64,000 nt of DNA from assembly GCF_014645195.1 (NCBI RefSeq), contig NZ_BMLK01000008.1, positions 162,863 to 226,862 of the forward strand. The letters run 5' to 3'. Under the pieces are notes generated by a model. The model searched no databases. It was given only the letters and a program-made list of their open reading frames with translations, and had not been told where the DNA came from. This document shows, piece after piece, positions 44,948 through 53,846 of the stretch. A program made the translations under genes and the position numbers. This DNA is from Novosphingobium indicum (GTDB lineage: Bacteria > Pseudomonadota > Alphaproteobacteria > Sphingomonadales > Sphingomonadaceae). Position 1 is the stretch's first letter, and each line of letters opens with the position of its first letter.

Positions 44948-45826
44948 ATGCCAAAGACCAGCATCGCCGTGACCGGCGGCGAAATCGGGATTGCCTACGA
45001 GCTGCTCGGCAAGGAAGGCGATCCGGCGGTCGCCCTGACGCCGGGCGGCCGTTTCACCATGGACGTGCCGGGCCTGCGCGAAATGGCGGAGGAATTCGTC
45101 AAGGCCGGCAAGCGGGTGCTGATCTATGACCGGCCCAACTGCGGCCTGTCTGACGCCTGCCTGCTCGGCGACAGCGAGTCCGAGATGCAGGCCGAGGCAC
45201 TGACCGGTCTTATCCGCAAGCTCGACCTAGGCCCCACGGTGATCGCGGGCGGCTCGGGCGGCAGCCGTGTCTCGATGATTGCCGCCGCGCGCGATCCGGA
45301 GATCTGTTCGCACCTCGCGATCTGGTGGATCTCGGGCGACCCCATCGGTCTCATGCAGCTTGCCACCTACTATTGCGGCGAGGCGGCGACGATGGCCAGC
45401 GCGGGCGGCATGGAAGCGGTGCTGAATGCGACGAGCTGGGCCGAGAACTTCTCCAAGAGCGAGCAGGCGCGCGAGTACATCCGCAACTACGATCCGGACC
45501 GGTTCATTGCCGTGATGCAGAAGTGGGCCGCCGCCTATGTGCCTTCGCCGATCACGCCGGTGCCGGGGATGACCCAGCGCGATTTCGCGCGGCTGACCAT
45601 GCCCACGCTCGTGTTCCGCAGCGGCAAGAGCGACCTGTCGCATACCCGCGCGACCTCTGAATGGGTGCACCGTCTGATCCCGCAGTCGGTCATGCTCGAT
45701 CCGCCGTGGAACGATGACGAGTGGAACTACCGTTCCGCCCAGACCATGGGCGGCAAGGACGGCCACACGCTGTTCCGTTCGTGGCCCAAGCTGGCTCCGA
45801 TGATTCTCGATTTCATCGGTGACTGA
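44948..45826 (+). CDS. Alpha/beta-fold hydrolase
   Basis: 292 residues from ATG 44948, with GGGAGAG upstream. Strand-loop VLIYDRPNCGLSD (57-69) is the oxyanion-hole region; the nucleophile Ser103 is in IAGGSGGSRVS (GxSxG). The charge-relay His fits KDGHTLFRSWP near 275. Related to haloalkane-dehalogenase and C-C hydrolase-type folds, but the GGSGG elbow does not identify a substrate. No partner gene; ends before a strong hairpin. Confidence 0.88.
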   Translation: MPKTSIAVTGGEIGIAYELLGKEGDPAVALTPGGRFTMDVPGLREMAEEFVKAGKRVLIYDRPNCGLSDACLLGDSESEMQAEALTGLIRKLDLGPTVIAGGSGGSRVSMIAAARDPEICSHLAIWWISGDPIGLMQLATYYCGEAATMASAGGMEAVLNATSWAENFSKSEQAREYIRNYDPDRFIAVMQKWAAAYVPSPITPVPGMTQRDFARLTMPTLVFRSGKSDLSHTRATSEWVHRLIPQSVMLDPPWNDDEWNYRSAQTMGGKDGHTLFRSWPKLAPMILDFIGD

Positions 45827-46256
45827 CCGCTCTGTCTTGTCGCCTCGCCTTGAGGTGACAAGACGCTTGTCTATGCCCGCCATCGTGGGTGCGGCTACGC
45901 GAAATGGCGGTTTATTTCCTGAGCGACCGTCAAATTTATCCGATCTAAAATACAGAAATACATGAATAATAGGGTCAAGTAATTTCGGGGCTGCGGGATG
46001 GGTATGGACGATCTGGCAATGCCGGCGGACCCTGCAAATTATTGACACCTGTGTAGAATGTCAGGCAAAGAAGCCGCGTTGCATGAGAGGTGCCTCGAAG
46101 GCGCCCTTGGGAGGATGACAGCCGGACGCAGGTGTTTGGCAAAGGCTTGCGGCGGTTTGGCAAGGGACCGCGCGTTCGGAGTTTTCTCCCCCATGCGCTG
46201 ACTGGATTTTGCGGGCCACGGCTTGCCCGGCGTCCGTGAACATAGGGAGGAAATGC
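45827..46256. other. Long gene-free control region before the TBDR operon
   Basis: 430 bases without a gene. It holds a hairpin at the start (45834-45864), an AT-rich section (about 45905-45990), a TGACA-N11-TGTCA palindrome (46043-46063), and two direct repeats GTTTGGCAA (46134-46142, 46155-46163) exactly 21 bp apart. The latter look like half-sites for a regulator of the receptor operon. Confidence 0.55.
45834..45864. terminator. Terminator-like hairpin after the alpha/beta hydrolase
   Basis: GTCTTGTCGCCTC (45834-45846), five-base loop, GAGGTGACAAGAC (45852-45864): a 13-bp stem with one G-U pair, eight bases past the stop codon. No T-tract. Confidence 0.65.
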
Positions 46257-48830
46257 ATGAAGGGTTTCACCGGCAGGTTCGCGATTCTCGCGGCGACCGG
46301 AATGGGCGTGGTGCTGTCGGCACCGGCCATGGCGCAGGACTCGGGTAGCGAGGCAATCGAATCCGGTGCCATCATCGTGACCGCGCGTCGCACCGAGGAA
46401 CGGCTTCAGGACGTTCCGATCTCGATTTCGGTCTACAGTCAGGAAGACATCTCCAAGCGCAACATCGTCAACTCGGCAGACCTTGCGACTTACACACCAT
46501 CGCTTTCGGTGAACTCCAAGTTCGGCCCGGAGAAGGCTTCGTTCTCGATCCGTGGCTTCGTGCAGGATCTCGGCACGGTGCCGTCGGTGGGCGTCTACTT
46601 CGCCGACACCGTCGCCCCGCGCGGCGGCGGCGCTACGACGTCGGGCGAAGGCGCGGGCGTGGGCAGCCTGTTCGACCTGCAGAACGTGCAGGTGCTGAAG
46701 GGCCCGCAGGGTACGCTGTTCGGCCGCAACACCACCGGCGGCGCGGTGCTGCTGGTGCCCAACAAGCCGACCGACTATCTCGAAGGCTATGTCGAGGGAT
46801 CGATCGGCAACTTTGACATGCGCCGCGTCCAGGCCGTGCTCAACGTGCCGCTTTCCGATACTTTCAAGGTCCGCCTCGGCGTCGACCGCATGAAGCGTGA
46901 CGGCTATATCAACAACCTGACCGATATCGGCCCGAGCAACTTCAACGACACCGACTACATTGCCGCGCGCCTGAGCATCCTGGCCGAACTGACGCCCAAT
47001 CTTGAAAACTACACGGTCGCGAATTTCAGCCAGTCGGACACCAACGGTACGGTGCCCAAGGTCATGGCCTATAACCCGAACTCCGGCTTCGGTGGCTTCG
47101 CAGCGCGGCAGATTGCCGGTGAAGCATCGGTCGGCGGCGGCTGGTGGGACGTTTCCAACACCGATCCCTATGCGCGCAACAAGTTCACCACCTGGCAGAT
47201 CATCAACACCACGACCTGGCAGGCAAGCGACAACCTAACGATCAAGAACATCGTCAGCTACGGCCAGTTCAAGGAAATCGCGCGCCAGACGCTGGAAGGC
47301 GAATACTATTACATCCCGGACGGCACGAGCCCCTACGGCACGATCGATCCGTTCATCAACCTGATCCATCTGGGCAACTTCCCGGGGTTCAAGAGCACCG
47401 ATCAGGAGACGATCACCGAGGAGCTGCAGTTTCAGGGTCGTAGCTCTGACGGCAGGCTCACCTGGCAGGCGGGCGGCTATTTCGAGCAGTCGAACCCGCT
47501 GGGCTATGCAGTGCAGTTCACGCCGTTCCTGCTCAACTGCGTCGATCCCTATCAGTACCAGTGCTTTGGTATCAGCCCGACGTCCTCGAGCATTTCGGCG
47601 CCTTGGCAGAAGCGGTGGTACAAGAGCCGCGCGGTCTATGCGCAAGGTACGTACGACCTGACCGACAATCTCGCGATCACGGCCGGTGCCCGCTACACCT
47701 GGGACAGCCAGAGCTACGAGTACGATGGTACCGGCATCTTCTTCGAAACGCCGTTCGTGCCGTCCTGGTACTGCAACAACCCGCTGCTGAACGGGCTGAT
47801 CGTCGATGGCGTGAACACCGGTCAGAAGAAGCCCATCGCGCCGATGGACTTCAAGGAATGCTACGCGAAGGACACGGCCAAGTCGGACAAGCCGACCTGG
47901 ACGATCGACCTCGAGTACAAGCCGACCAACGATATCCTGCTGTTCGCCAAGTGGACGCGCGGCTATCGTGCCGGCGGCGTGAACCCGACCTACGTTCCCT
48001 TCAATCTGTGGGGACCGGAAAAGGTCGATACCTATGAGCTGGGCACCAAGACCTCGTTCTACAGCGGGGCTCTGAAGGGTTACTTCAACCTCACCGGCTT
48101 CTACAACGACTTCCGCGATCAGCAGATCCAGGCCACTCTCGTGGCGAAGGAAGGGGCTCCGCTACTGGGCGGAACGGCCATCATCAATGCAGGTAAATCG
48201 CGCATATGGGGCCTAGAGGCTGACGCTTCGGTGTCCATCGGCGGCATCTTCAAGATCGATGCCGGGTATACCTATCTCAACACCAAGCTGCAGGAACTCG
48301 CGGGCATTCCCGACGACGAACTGGTGCCCTGGGAGCCGGGTGCAAGCTCGTGGGCGCGCGTCGTGCCGACGGCGGTCGTCGGCGGCCCGCTCAGCCTTTC
48401 GCCCAAGCATCGCCTGACGGTGACCGGCACGCTGAACATTCCGGTTCCCGATAGCGTGGGCAAGATCTCGGTCGGTGCCACCTATGTCTATACCGCCAAG
48501 CAATACGCCTCGCGGGCCGACGACCAGGCCTGGGCTAACTACCAGAACCCACCTGAGGGCACGACGCCGGAGGACTGGATCGGTTTTGCCGACGTCATGC
48601 CGCCGCGCAATCCGGGCCTGATGCCGGCAACCAACCTGCTCAATCTCAATGCCAACTGGGATTCGATCTTCGGCAGCCCGATCGATGCCGCGTTTTTCAT
48701 GACCAACGTCACCAACGAGAAATTCCCGGTGAACGTCGTGAACGGCTTCAACTCGTTCGGCCTGGAATCGCAGCTCGTCAATCCGCCGCGGATGTACGGT
48801 ATGCGCCTGAAGGTCCGTTTCGGAGGCTGA
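46257..48830 (+). CDS. TonB-dependent receptor (first gene of a four-gene unit)
   Basis: 857 residues from ATG 46257, preceded by AGGGAGGAA. Signal peptide about 1-26 (ATGMGVVLSAPAMAQ), TonB-box-like AIIVTARR (38-45), plug about 50-170 with VQVLKGPQGTLFGRNTTGGAV, then barrel ending YGMRLKVRFGG. It belongs to the large FepA/FyuA-like class expanded in sphingomonads. Substrate unknown. The next genes encode a PPIase, a HupE/UreJ transporter and a DUF3604 lipoprotein in the same direction, though a terminator-like hairpin follows this gene. Confidence 0.95.
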   Translation: MKGFTGRFAILAATGMGVVLSAPAMAQDSGSEAIESGAIIVTARRTEERLQDVPISISVYSQEDISKRNIVNSADLATYTPSLSVNSKFGPEKASFSIRGFVQDLGTVPSVGVYFADTVAPRGGGATTSGEGAGVGSLFDLQNVQVLKGPQGTLFGRNTTGGAVLLVPNKPTDYLEGYVEGSIGNFDMRRVQAVLNVPLSDTFKVRLGVDRMKRDGYINNLTDIGPSNFNDTDYIAARLSILAELTPNLENYTVANFSQSDTNGTVPKVMAYNPNSGFGGFAARQIAGEASVGGGWWDVSNTDPYARNKFTTWQIINTTTWQASDNLTIKNIVSYGQFKEIARQTLEGEYYYIPDGTSPYGTIDPFINLIHLGNFPGFKSTDQETITEELQFQGRSSDGRLTWQAGGYFEQSNPLGYAVQFTPFLLNCVDPYQYQCFGISPTSSSISAPWQKRWYKSRAVYAQGTYDLTDNLAITAGARYTWDSQSYEYDGTGIFFETPFVPSWYCNNPLLNGLIVDGVNTGQKKPIAPMDFKECYAKDTAKSDKPTWTIDLEYKPTNDILLFAKWTRGYRAGGVNPTYVPFNLWGPEKVDTYELGTKTSFYSGALKGYFNLTGFYNDFRDQQIQATLVAKEGAPLLGGTAIINAGKSRIWGLEADASVSIGGIFKIDAGYTYLNTKLQELAGIPDDELVPWEPGASSWARVVPTAVVGGPLSLSPKHRLTVTGTLNIPVPDSVGKISVGATYVYTAKQYASRADDQAWANYQNPPEGTTPEDWIGFADVMPPRNPGLMPATNLLNLNANWDSIFGSPIDAAFFMTNVTNEKFPVNVVNGFNSFGLESQLVNPPRMYGMRLKVRFGG

Positions 48831-48851
48831 TCTCCTTCTCCTGACCTGGCG

Positions 48852-48888
48852 ACGGCGGCTTCCCTCGTGGAGGCCGCCGTTTGTTTTT
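48852..48888 (+). terminator. Rho-independent terminator after the TBDR
   Basis: ACGGCGGCTTCC (48852-48863) pairs with GGAGGCCGCCGT (48869-48880), one G-U pair, followed by TTGTTTTT. It lies between the receptor and the PPIase gene, so readthrough or partial termination would set a high receptor-to-downstream ratio. Confidence 0.8.
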
Positions 48889-48933
48889 CCGGCGTTTTGT
48901 GCAACAAGAACGCCAGAAAAAAGGGGGGAGTCG

Positions 48934-49803
48934 ATGGTGACGTCAAGCGGCGACGCGGGCGGGCCTGTGCGCGTTTTCATGCGCGTGGTAAAAGAGCCGC
49001 TGGTGCACTTTCTGCTGGTGGGCGTGGTCTTGTGGGTAGCGTCTTCCCACTATCGTGCAGCGCATGACGACTACCGGATCGTGGTGACGGCGCAGACGAT
49101 CGAGCGGATCAAGGCGGACTACCGCGCCGAGTACGGTTCCGACCCGGCGCCCGGGCGGCTCCGCAATCTGGTGAATGCCTATGTGGATGGTGAGATCCTC
49201 TATCGGGAAGGGCAGGCCCGTGGTCTTGCCGCGGACGACGAGATCGTGCGGCGGCGGATCATCCAGAAGACGGCTTTCATGATCGAGGGCGTCGATACGC
49301 CGGCACCGCCGTCAGACGACGTCTTGCGGGCGTGGTACGATGCCCGTGCCGAAAGCTACGCCTCGCAGGGCAAAGTGAGTTTCACGCACGTCTTTTTCGC
49401 GGCAGAGCCAGGCACGGAGCAGCAGAGCCGGAAGCGGGCGCTCGCGGTTCTCGATGGTCTGAAGCCCGGTACGCTGCGGGCACCGGTCAGGGGCGATCCG
49501 TTCCCGGACCTCAGCGACTTCACCGATTTCACTTCCGCGGACGCCCGACGCCTGTTCGGTACCAGTGCCATGGCGACCGCACTGTTTGCCGCGCCGGTCG
49601 GGAGATGGGCAGGGCCCTTCCGGTCGGCCTATGGCTGGCACCTCGTGCGCGTCTCCTCCGCGCAGGCGGGGCGGCCGCAGCCGTTCGAGAGAGTACGCGA
49701 TCAGGTCCGCGAGGACTGGATCGAGCAGGCGCGCAAGGATGCGAATGCCCGACATCTCGCTGAAATCCGCGCGCGCTACACCGTGGTGGGAGCCGACATA
49801 TGA
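48934..49803 (+). CDS. Membrane-anchored parvulin-type peptidyl-prolyl isomerase
   Basis: 289 residues. One N-terminal membrane segment (about 25-42, LVHFLLVGVVLWVASS) anchors a periplasmic SurA/PpiC-like chaperone part. About 50-130 is a helical chaperone region (ERIKADYRAEYGSDPAPGRLRNLVNAYVDGEILYREG). The parvulin domain follows at about 145-255, with KVSFTHVFFAA and the closing SAYGWHLVRVSS. It should fold or deliver an outer-membrane or secreted partner. Its stop overlaps the HupE start (ATGA). Confidence 0.9.
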   Translation: MVTSSGDAGGPVRVFMRVVKEPLVHFLLVGVVLWVASSHYRAAHDDYRIVVTAQTIERIKADYRAEYGSDPAPGRLRNLVNAYVDGEILYREGQARGLAADDEIVRRRIIQKTAFMIEGVDTPAPPSDDVLRAWYDARAESYASQGKVSFTHVFFAAEPGTEQQSRKRALAVLDGLKPGTLRAPVRGDPFPDLSDFTDFTSADARRLFGTSAMATALFAAPVGRWAGPFRSAYGWHLVRVSSAQAGRPQPFERVRDQVREDWIEQARKDANARHLAEIRARYTVVGADI

Positions 49804-50810
49804 GGGCTTTGCTTGTCCTTCTGCTGGTGCTGCTGGCTTTTGGGCCGCAGGCGGCGAGCGCACACGAAGTGCGTCCCGCGCTGTTTCAGGCCGTCGAGAC
49901 CGTGCCCGGTCGGTGGCAGGTGACGTGGAAGCAGCCGGTCATGGGGGATCGCGCGGTGCGGCTGGAACCGCACCTGTCCAACGGATGGCTTGCGAAGACC
50001 CCGTTGCGGGAGGAACTGACCTCCAGTTACTATCTGCGCCGCTGGTCGATCAAGGCGCCGTCGGGCGGTCTCGACGGCGCGCGTTTCTCGGTCGGCGGGC
50101 TAGACGGCACGATTACCGACGTCATCGTCCATGTCCGCAGCCGGTCGGGAACGGGGATCGACACGATCCTGCGGCGTGACCGGACCGCGATCGATCTCGC
50201 CCTGACGCAAGCCCCGCCGATGGCCGTGCCGGCCTATTTCCGCCTTGGCGTCGAACACATCCTGTCCGGCATCGACCATCTCGCGTTCGTAGCGGGGCTG
50301 GTGCTGCTGGTCGGTGCGGGGCGGCGGCTGATCGGGGCGATTACCGCCTTCACGGTCGCGCATTCGGTGACGCTGGCAGCCGGTACGCTGGGATGGGTTC
50401 ATGCTCCCGCCGCGACGATCGAGGCGTTGATCGCGTGGAGCATTCTGTTCCTCGCCTTCGAACTCACGCGCAAGGACGGCGGTGCGAAGGGGATCACCGC
50501 AAGGCTGCCGTGGATCGCGGCTTTTGCCTTCGGCCTGCTGCACGGTTTCGGCTTTGCCGGCGCGCTGGCGGAAACAGGCCTGCCGCATCAGGAAATCCCG
50601 GTCGCGCTGCTGCTGTTCAATCTCGGTGTCGAGGCAGGGCAGCTGTTCTTCGTCGGTGTGCTGCTGGCACTGGCCTGGACCTGGCGGCGCATCGCTCGGG
50701 CGGATTGGCGCGGCGCCGAGCCAGTGATGCTGCGAAAGGTCGCTCCATACGCCCTGGGCTGTTACGCTGGATTTCTGTTCGTCGAGAGAACGGCCCGGGT
50801 CTTCACCTGA
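49800..50810 (+). CDS. HupE/UreJ family membrane transporter
   Basis: 336 residues. A signal peptide (1-21) and a periplasmic N-terminal domain (about 22-140) precede six to seven membrane segments. Family motifs: FRLGVEHILSGIDHLAFVAGLVLLV (about 143-167), FTVAHSVTLAAGTLGW (about 183-198), FGLLHGFGFAGALAETGL (about 243-260) and LLLFNLGVEAGQLFFV. The conserved His/Asp in these helices are the expected metal ligands. Other members move Ni or Co. Translationally coupled to the PPIase gene; the DUF3604 gene follows 24 bases later. Confidence 0.9.
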   Translation: MRALLVLLLVLLAFGPQAASAHEVRPALFQAVETVPGRWQVTWKQPVMGDRAVRLEPHLSNGWLAKTPLREELTSSYYLRRWSIKAPSGGLDGARFSVGGLDGTITDVIVHVRSRSGTGIDTILRRDRTAIDLALTQAPPMAVPAYFRLGVEHILSGIDHLAFVAGLVLLVGAGRRLIGAITAFTVAHSVTLAAGTLGWVHAPAATIEALIAWSILFLAFELTRKDGGAKGITARLPWIAAFAFGLLHGFGFAGALAETGLPHQEIPVALLLFNLGVEAGQLFFVGVLLALAWTWRRIARADWRGAEPVMLRKVAPYALGCYAGFLFVERTARVFT

Positions 50811-50834
50811 GCGCCGTCCGGTACGGGAGAGGGA

Positions 50835-52775
50835 ATGATGATCGATACCCGCATGAGCGCCCTTGCGGCTCTGGCTGGCCTTGCCGCCTGTTCGCAGCCG
50901 GTGCCGCCCGAGACGCCGCCGCCGGCTATACAGGCACAGCGGGCCTCCCCCCCGGTCACAGCCGCGCCCGAGACGCGCCGCGCCTATTTCGGCGAACTGC
51001 ACCTGCACACCGGTTATTCGTTCGATGCCTATGCCCTGATGGGCAGCCGCGCCGATCCCGATGCGGCCTATCGCTTCGGCCGGGGAGAGGCGGTGACCTA
51101 TCTCGGCGACACGGTGCGCCGCTCGCGCCCGCTCGACTTCATGGCGGTGACCGATCACTCCGAGTACCTCGGCAGCTTCATGCGCATCGACAAGGAGCCG
51201 CAAGGCGGGCTCGCACAGAGCAAGGGCGGCAAGCTGATGGCATCGAACCCGCTCGCCGCCGCGCTCGGCCAGCTGGTATCGGTGCTGAGCGGCGACGAGC
51301 CGACCAGCGCGGCGATGGACGATGCCATGGCCTCGGCCTGGAAGTATGAGGTCGATACCGCCAACCGCTACAACCAGCCGGGCAAGTTCACCACTTTCGT
51401 CGCCTACGAATGGACGACCATGCAGGAGGGTAAGTACAACCTGCACCGCAACGTGATCTTCGCCGACGAAGGGCCTGCCGCGCCCTTTACCGCGACCGAC
51501 AGCCGGCGGCCGGAGGATCTCTGGGACTTCCTCGATGCCCAGCGCGCCATGGGGATCGAGGGGCTGGCCATCCCGCACAATTCGAATGCCAGCGGCGGCC
51601 TGATGTTCGACTGGAAGAAAAGCGATGGCCGCCCCATCGACGAGGCCTATGCCCAGCAGCGCGCGCTCAACGAGCCGCTGGTCGAGGTCTATCAGCACAA
51701 GGGCCAGAGCGAGACCTCGCCGCTGCTCTCGCCCGAGGATGACTTTGCCGACTTCGAACGCTCCGAAGCGCTGCTGACCGGCGGCAAGGGCGAAGTGAAC
51801 GGCAGTTTTACGCGGCAGGCGCTGGGACGAGGGCTGGTGCTCGAAAAGAAGCTGGGCGCGAATCCCTTCGCTTTCGGGTTCGTGGGATCGAGCGACTTTC
51901 ACAACGGCCTCTCGGATTCCGCCGAAAGCGCTTATGCGGGTAACGGCCTCAACAGCACCGACCCGCAGGTAAACCTGCCCGACAAGGCTTTCGCCAGGCA
52001 GATCCTGTCGCAGAAGGTCGATCCGACGGGGGCAGGGGCACCGGCGGCGAACATGAACCGGCCAACCGATCCCGAGGCGCTGCGCCATACGGCGGCGCTG
52101 CTCAACTGGTCGAGCGCGGGGCTGACCGGTGTCTGGGCCGAGGAGAATACGCGGCCCGCGATCTATGCCGCGCTGCGCCGCCGTGAGACCTTCGCGACAT
52201 CGGGCACACAGTTGCGGCTGCGCATGTTCGGTGGCTGGAACCTGCCAGGCGGGATGATGCAGCAGGCGGGCTGGGTCGCCCGCGCCTATCGCATGGGTGT
52301 GCCGATGGGCGCGGACCTGCCGCTCCGCCGCGAGGGCAATCCTGCGCCCACGCTGCTGCTGGAAGCTGCCAAGGACCCGATCGGGGCCAATCTCGACCGC
52401 TTGCAGGTGATCAAGATCTGGCTCGATGGCGAAGACTACAAGGAAAAGGTCTTCGACGTTGTCTGGTCGTCCGAGCGTCAGCGTGATCCGCGCACCGGCA
52501 AGGTGCCTGCGGTGAAGAACACGGTCGATCTCGCCACGGCAAAGTACGAGAATTCCGTCGGCGCGACAATGCTGCGCGCGCTGTGGCAGGACCCCGAGTT
52601 CGATCCTGCCGTGCCTGCGGTCTACTACGCCCGCGCTCTGGAGATCCCGACGCCGCGCTGGCCGACCCTGCTGGCCGTGGCGCGGGGCCTGCCGCTGCCC
52701 GAAGGCATCGCGCCGACCCTGCAGGAGCGCGGCATCAGCTCGCCAATCTGGTACACGCCGGGCAAGGGAAGCTGA
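50835..52775 (+). CDS. DUF3604 lipoprotein, PHP-like phosphoesterase
   Basis: 646 residues. GGGAGAGGG precedes two adjacent ATGs (50835, 50838). A short lipoprotein signal with lipobox LAAC (about 16-19) anchors it to a membrane. The DUF3604 body has YFGELHLHTGYSFDAY (about 50-65), DFMAVTDHSEYLGSF near 98 and FVGSSDFHNGLSDS near 354. HxHT, TDH and DxH are the metal motifs of PHP-type phosphoesterases, so a metal-dependent phosphoesterase is likely. Substrate unknown. Last gene of the four-gene unit. Confidence 0.9.
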   Translation: MMIDTRMSALAALAGLAACSQPVPPETPPPAIQAQRASPPVTAAPETRRAYFGELHLHTGYSFDAYALMGSRADPDAAYRFGRGEAVTYLGDTVRRSRPLDFMAVTDHSEYLGSFMRIDKEPQGGLAQSKGGKLMASNPLAAALGQLVSVLSGDEPTSAAMDDAMASAWKYEVDTANRYNQPGKFTTFVAYEWTTMQEGKYNLHRNVIFADEGPAAPFTATDSRRPEDLWDFLDAQRAMGIEGLAIPHNSNASGGLMFDWKKSDGRPIDEAYAQQRALNEPLVEVYQHKGQSETSPLLSPEDDFADFERSEALLTGGKGEVNGSFTRQALGRGLVLEKKLGANPFAFGFVGSSDFHNGLSDSAESAYAGNGLNSTDPQVNLPDKAFARQILSQKVDPTGAGAPAANMNRPTDPEALRHTAALLNWSSAGLTGVWAEENTRPAIYAALRRRETFATSGTQLRLRMFGGWNLPGGMMQQAGWVARAYRMGVPMGADLPLRREGNPAPTLLLEAAKDPIGANLDRLQVIKIWLDGEDYKEKVFDVVWSSERQRDPRTGKVPAVKNTVDLATAKYENSVGATMLRALWQDPEFDPAVPAVYYARALEIPTPRWPTLLAVARGLPLPEGIAPTLQERGISSPIWYTPGKGS

Positions 52776-52812
52776 CCCGCGAGAGGTCAACATTCCCGTC
52801 CGAGGTTGCCTC

Positions 52813-53604
52813 TCAGGCGAAGGCGAAGCCCGAGATCACCGTCTTCATCACGGTCTCGCGATAGATCTGCTCGCCCGGTCCATCGGCGGCTCCGGCAGCG
52901 ATGAAGAGGGGGATCAGATGCTCTTCGCGCGGGTGCGACTGGCGCGCGCCGGGGGCGCTTTCCCAAGCGCGCAGGCGCTCGTCGCGGGCCGCCGGTTCCA
53001 GCGCTACGCTTTCGGAAAGCCAGTGGTCGAAATGCTCCGAGGGCTCGGTGAAGCGCGCATCGCCATAGCCGCGCATGTTGTGGAAGCTCATGCCCGAGGT
53101 GACGATGACGACGCCTTCGTCGCGCAGGGGCGCCAGCGCCCGGCCGGCTCCGATGTGCAGCGCGGGATCGAGATGGCGGTCTAGCGACATCTCGATCACC
53201 GGAATATCGGCATCGGGAAAAGCGACCTTGAGCGGCACGAAGACACCGTGGTCGAGCCCGCGCTCAGGATCGATCCCGGCGGGAAGGCCGGCTGTCTCCA
53301 TCAGCGCAACGGCCCGAGCGGCGATGTCCGGCTCGCCCGGCGCATCGTAGCGCAGCTCATAGGTGTGCTGCGGAAAGCCGTAGTAATCGAACAGCAGGTC
53401 CGGCTTGGCGCTGCCGGTGAACAGGAAGCGGCCTTCGCTTTCCCAGTGGCCGGAGATCATCAGGATGGCGCGCGGGCGCTCGGGCAGCCGCGAGGGGAGG
53501 GTACGCAGGAATGCCTCCATGCCGGTCCAGGTGCCCGCCGGGTCGTCCATGAAGAAGCAGGGGCCGCCGCCATGGGGGATGTAGAAGACCGGTTGGCGCA
53601 TCAT
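52813..53604 (-). CDS. DODA-type extradiol dioxygenase family protein
   Basis: 263 residues. Class III (LigB-like) aromatic-ring-opening dioxygenase family, like plant DODA and E. coli YgiD. Metal ligands are read in YIPHGGGPCFF (about 8-18), MISGHWE (about 48-54) and EEHLIPLF near 233. LDHGVFVPLKVAFP and SGMSFHNMRGYG are also conserved. It cleaves catechol-type substrates in the family; the real substrate is unknown. Its start faces the NAT gene across 242 bases. Confidence 0.93.
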   Translation of the reverse strand: MMRQPVFYIPHGGGPCFFMDDPAGTWTGMEAFLRTLPSRLPERPRAILMISGHWESEGRFLFTGSAKPDLLFDYYGFPQHTYELRYDAPGEPDIAARAVALMETAGLPAGIDPERGLDHGVFVPLKVAFPDADIPVIEMSLDRHLDPALHIGAGRALAPLRDEGVVIVTSGMSFHNMRGYGDARFTEPSEHFDHWLSESVALEPAARDERLRAWESAPGARQSHPREEHLIPLFIAAGAADGPGEQIYRETVMKTVISGFAFA

Positions 53605-53846
53605 GTCAGGTTCCTTTCACGGACAGGCTGTGTCTCTCGCGCGGGACAGCGTTGTCTACCGCTGTCATCGTGAGCCAAGACCAGGACATAAGGCCTGTCC
53701 TTCGTTCGAAATACCGGGTTAAGTTCAATGTAAATGTTCAGCTTATGCGAATGAGCCGCCGGGCGGATCGGTGCATCGGTGCACACCCGGTCCACACGAT
53801 ATCCACAGGCTTGCCCACCGGGGCGTCCACAGCGTAAGCGCGGCCC

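Noticed and set aside
50100..52793. 897-codon open frame on the minus strand over HupE and DUF3604
   Set aside because: Mirror of two genes with clear family motifs; no recognisable domain or ribosome-binding site.
53799..53807. DnaA-box-like ATATCCACA before the NAT gene
   Set aside because: Single imperfect site, no supporting context.
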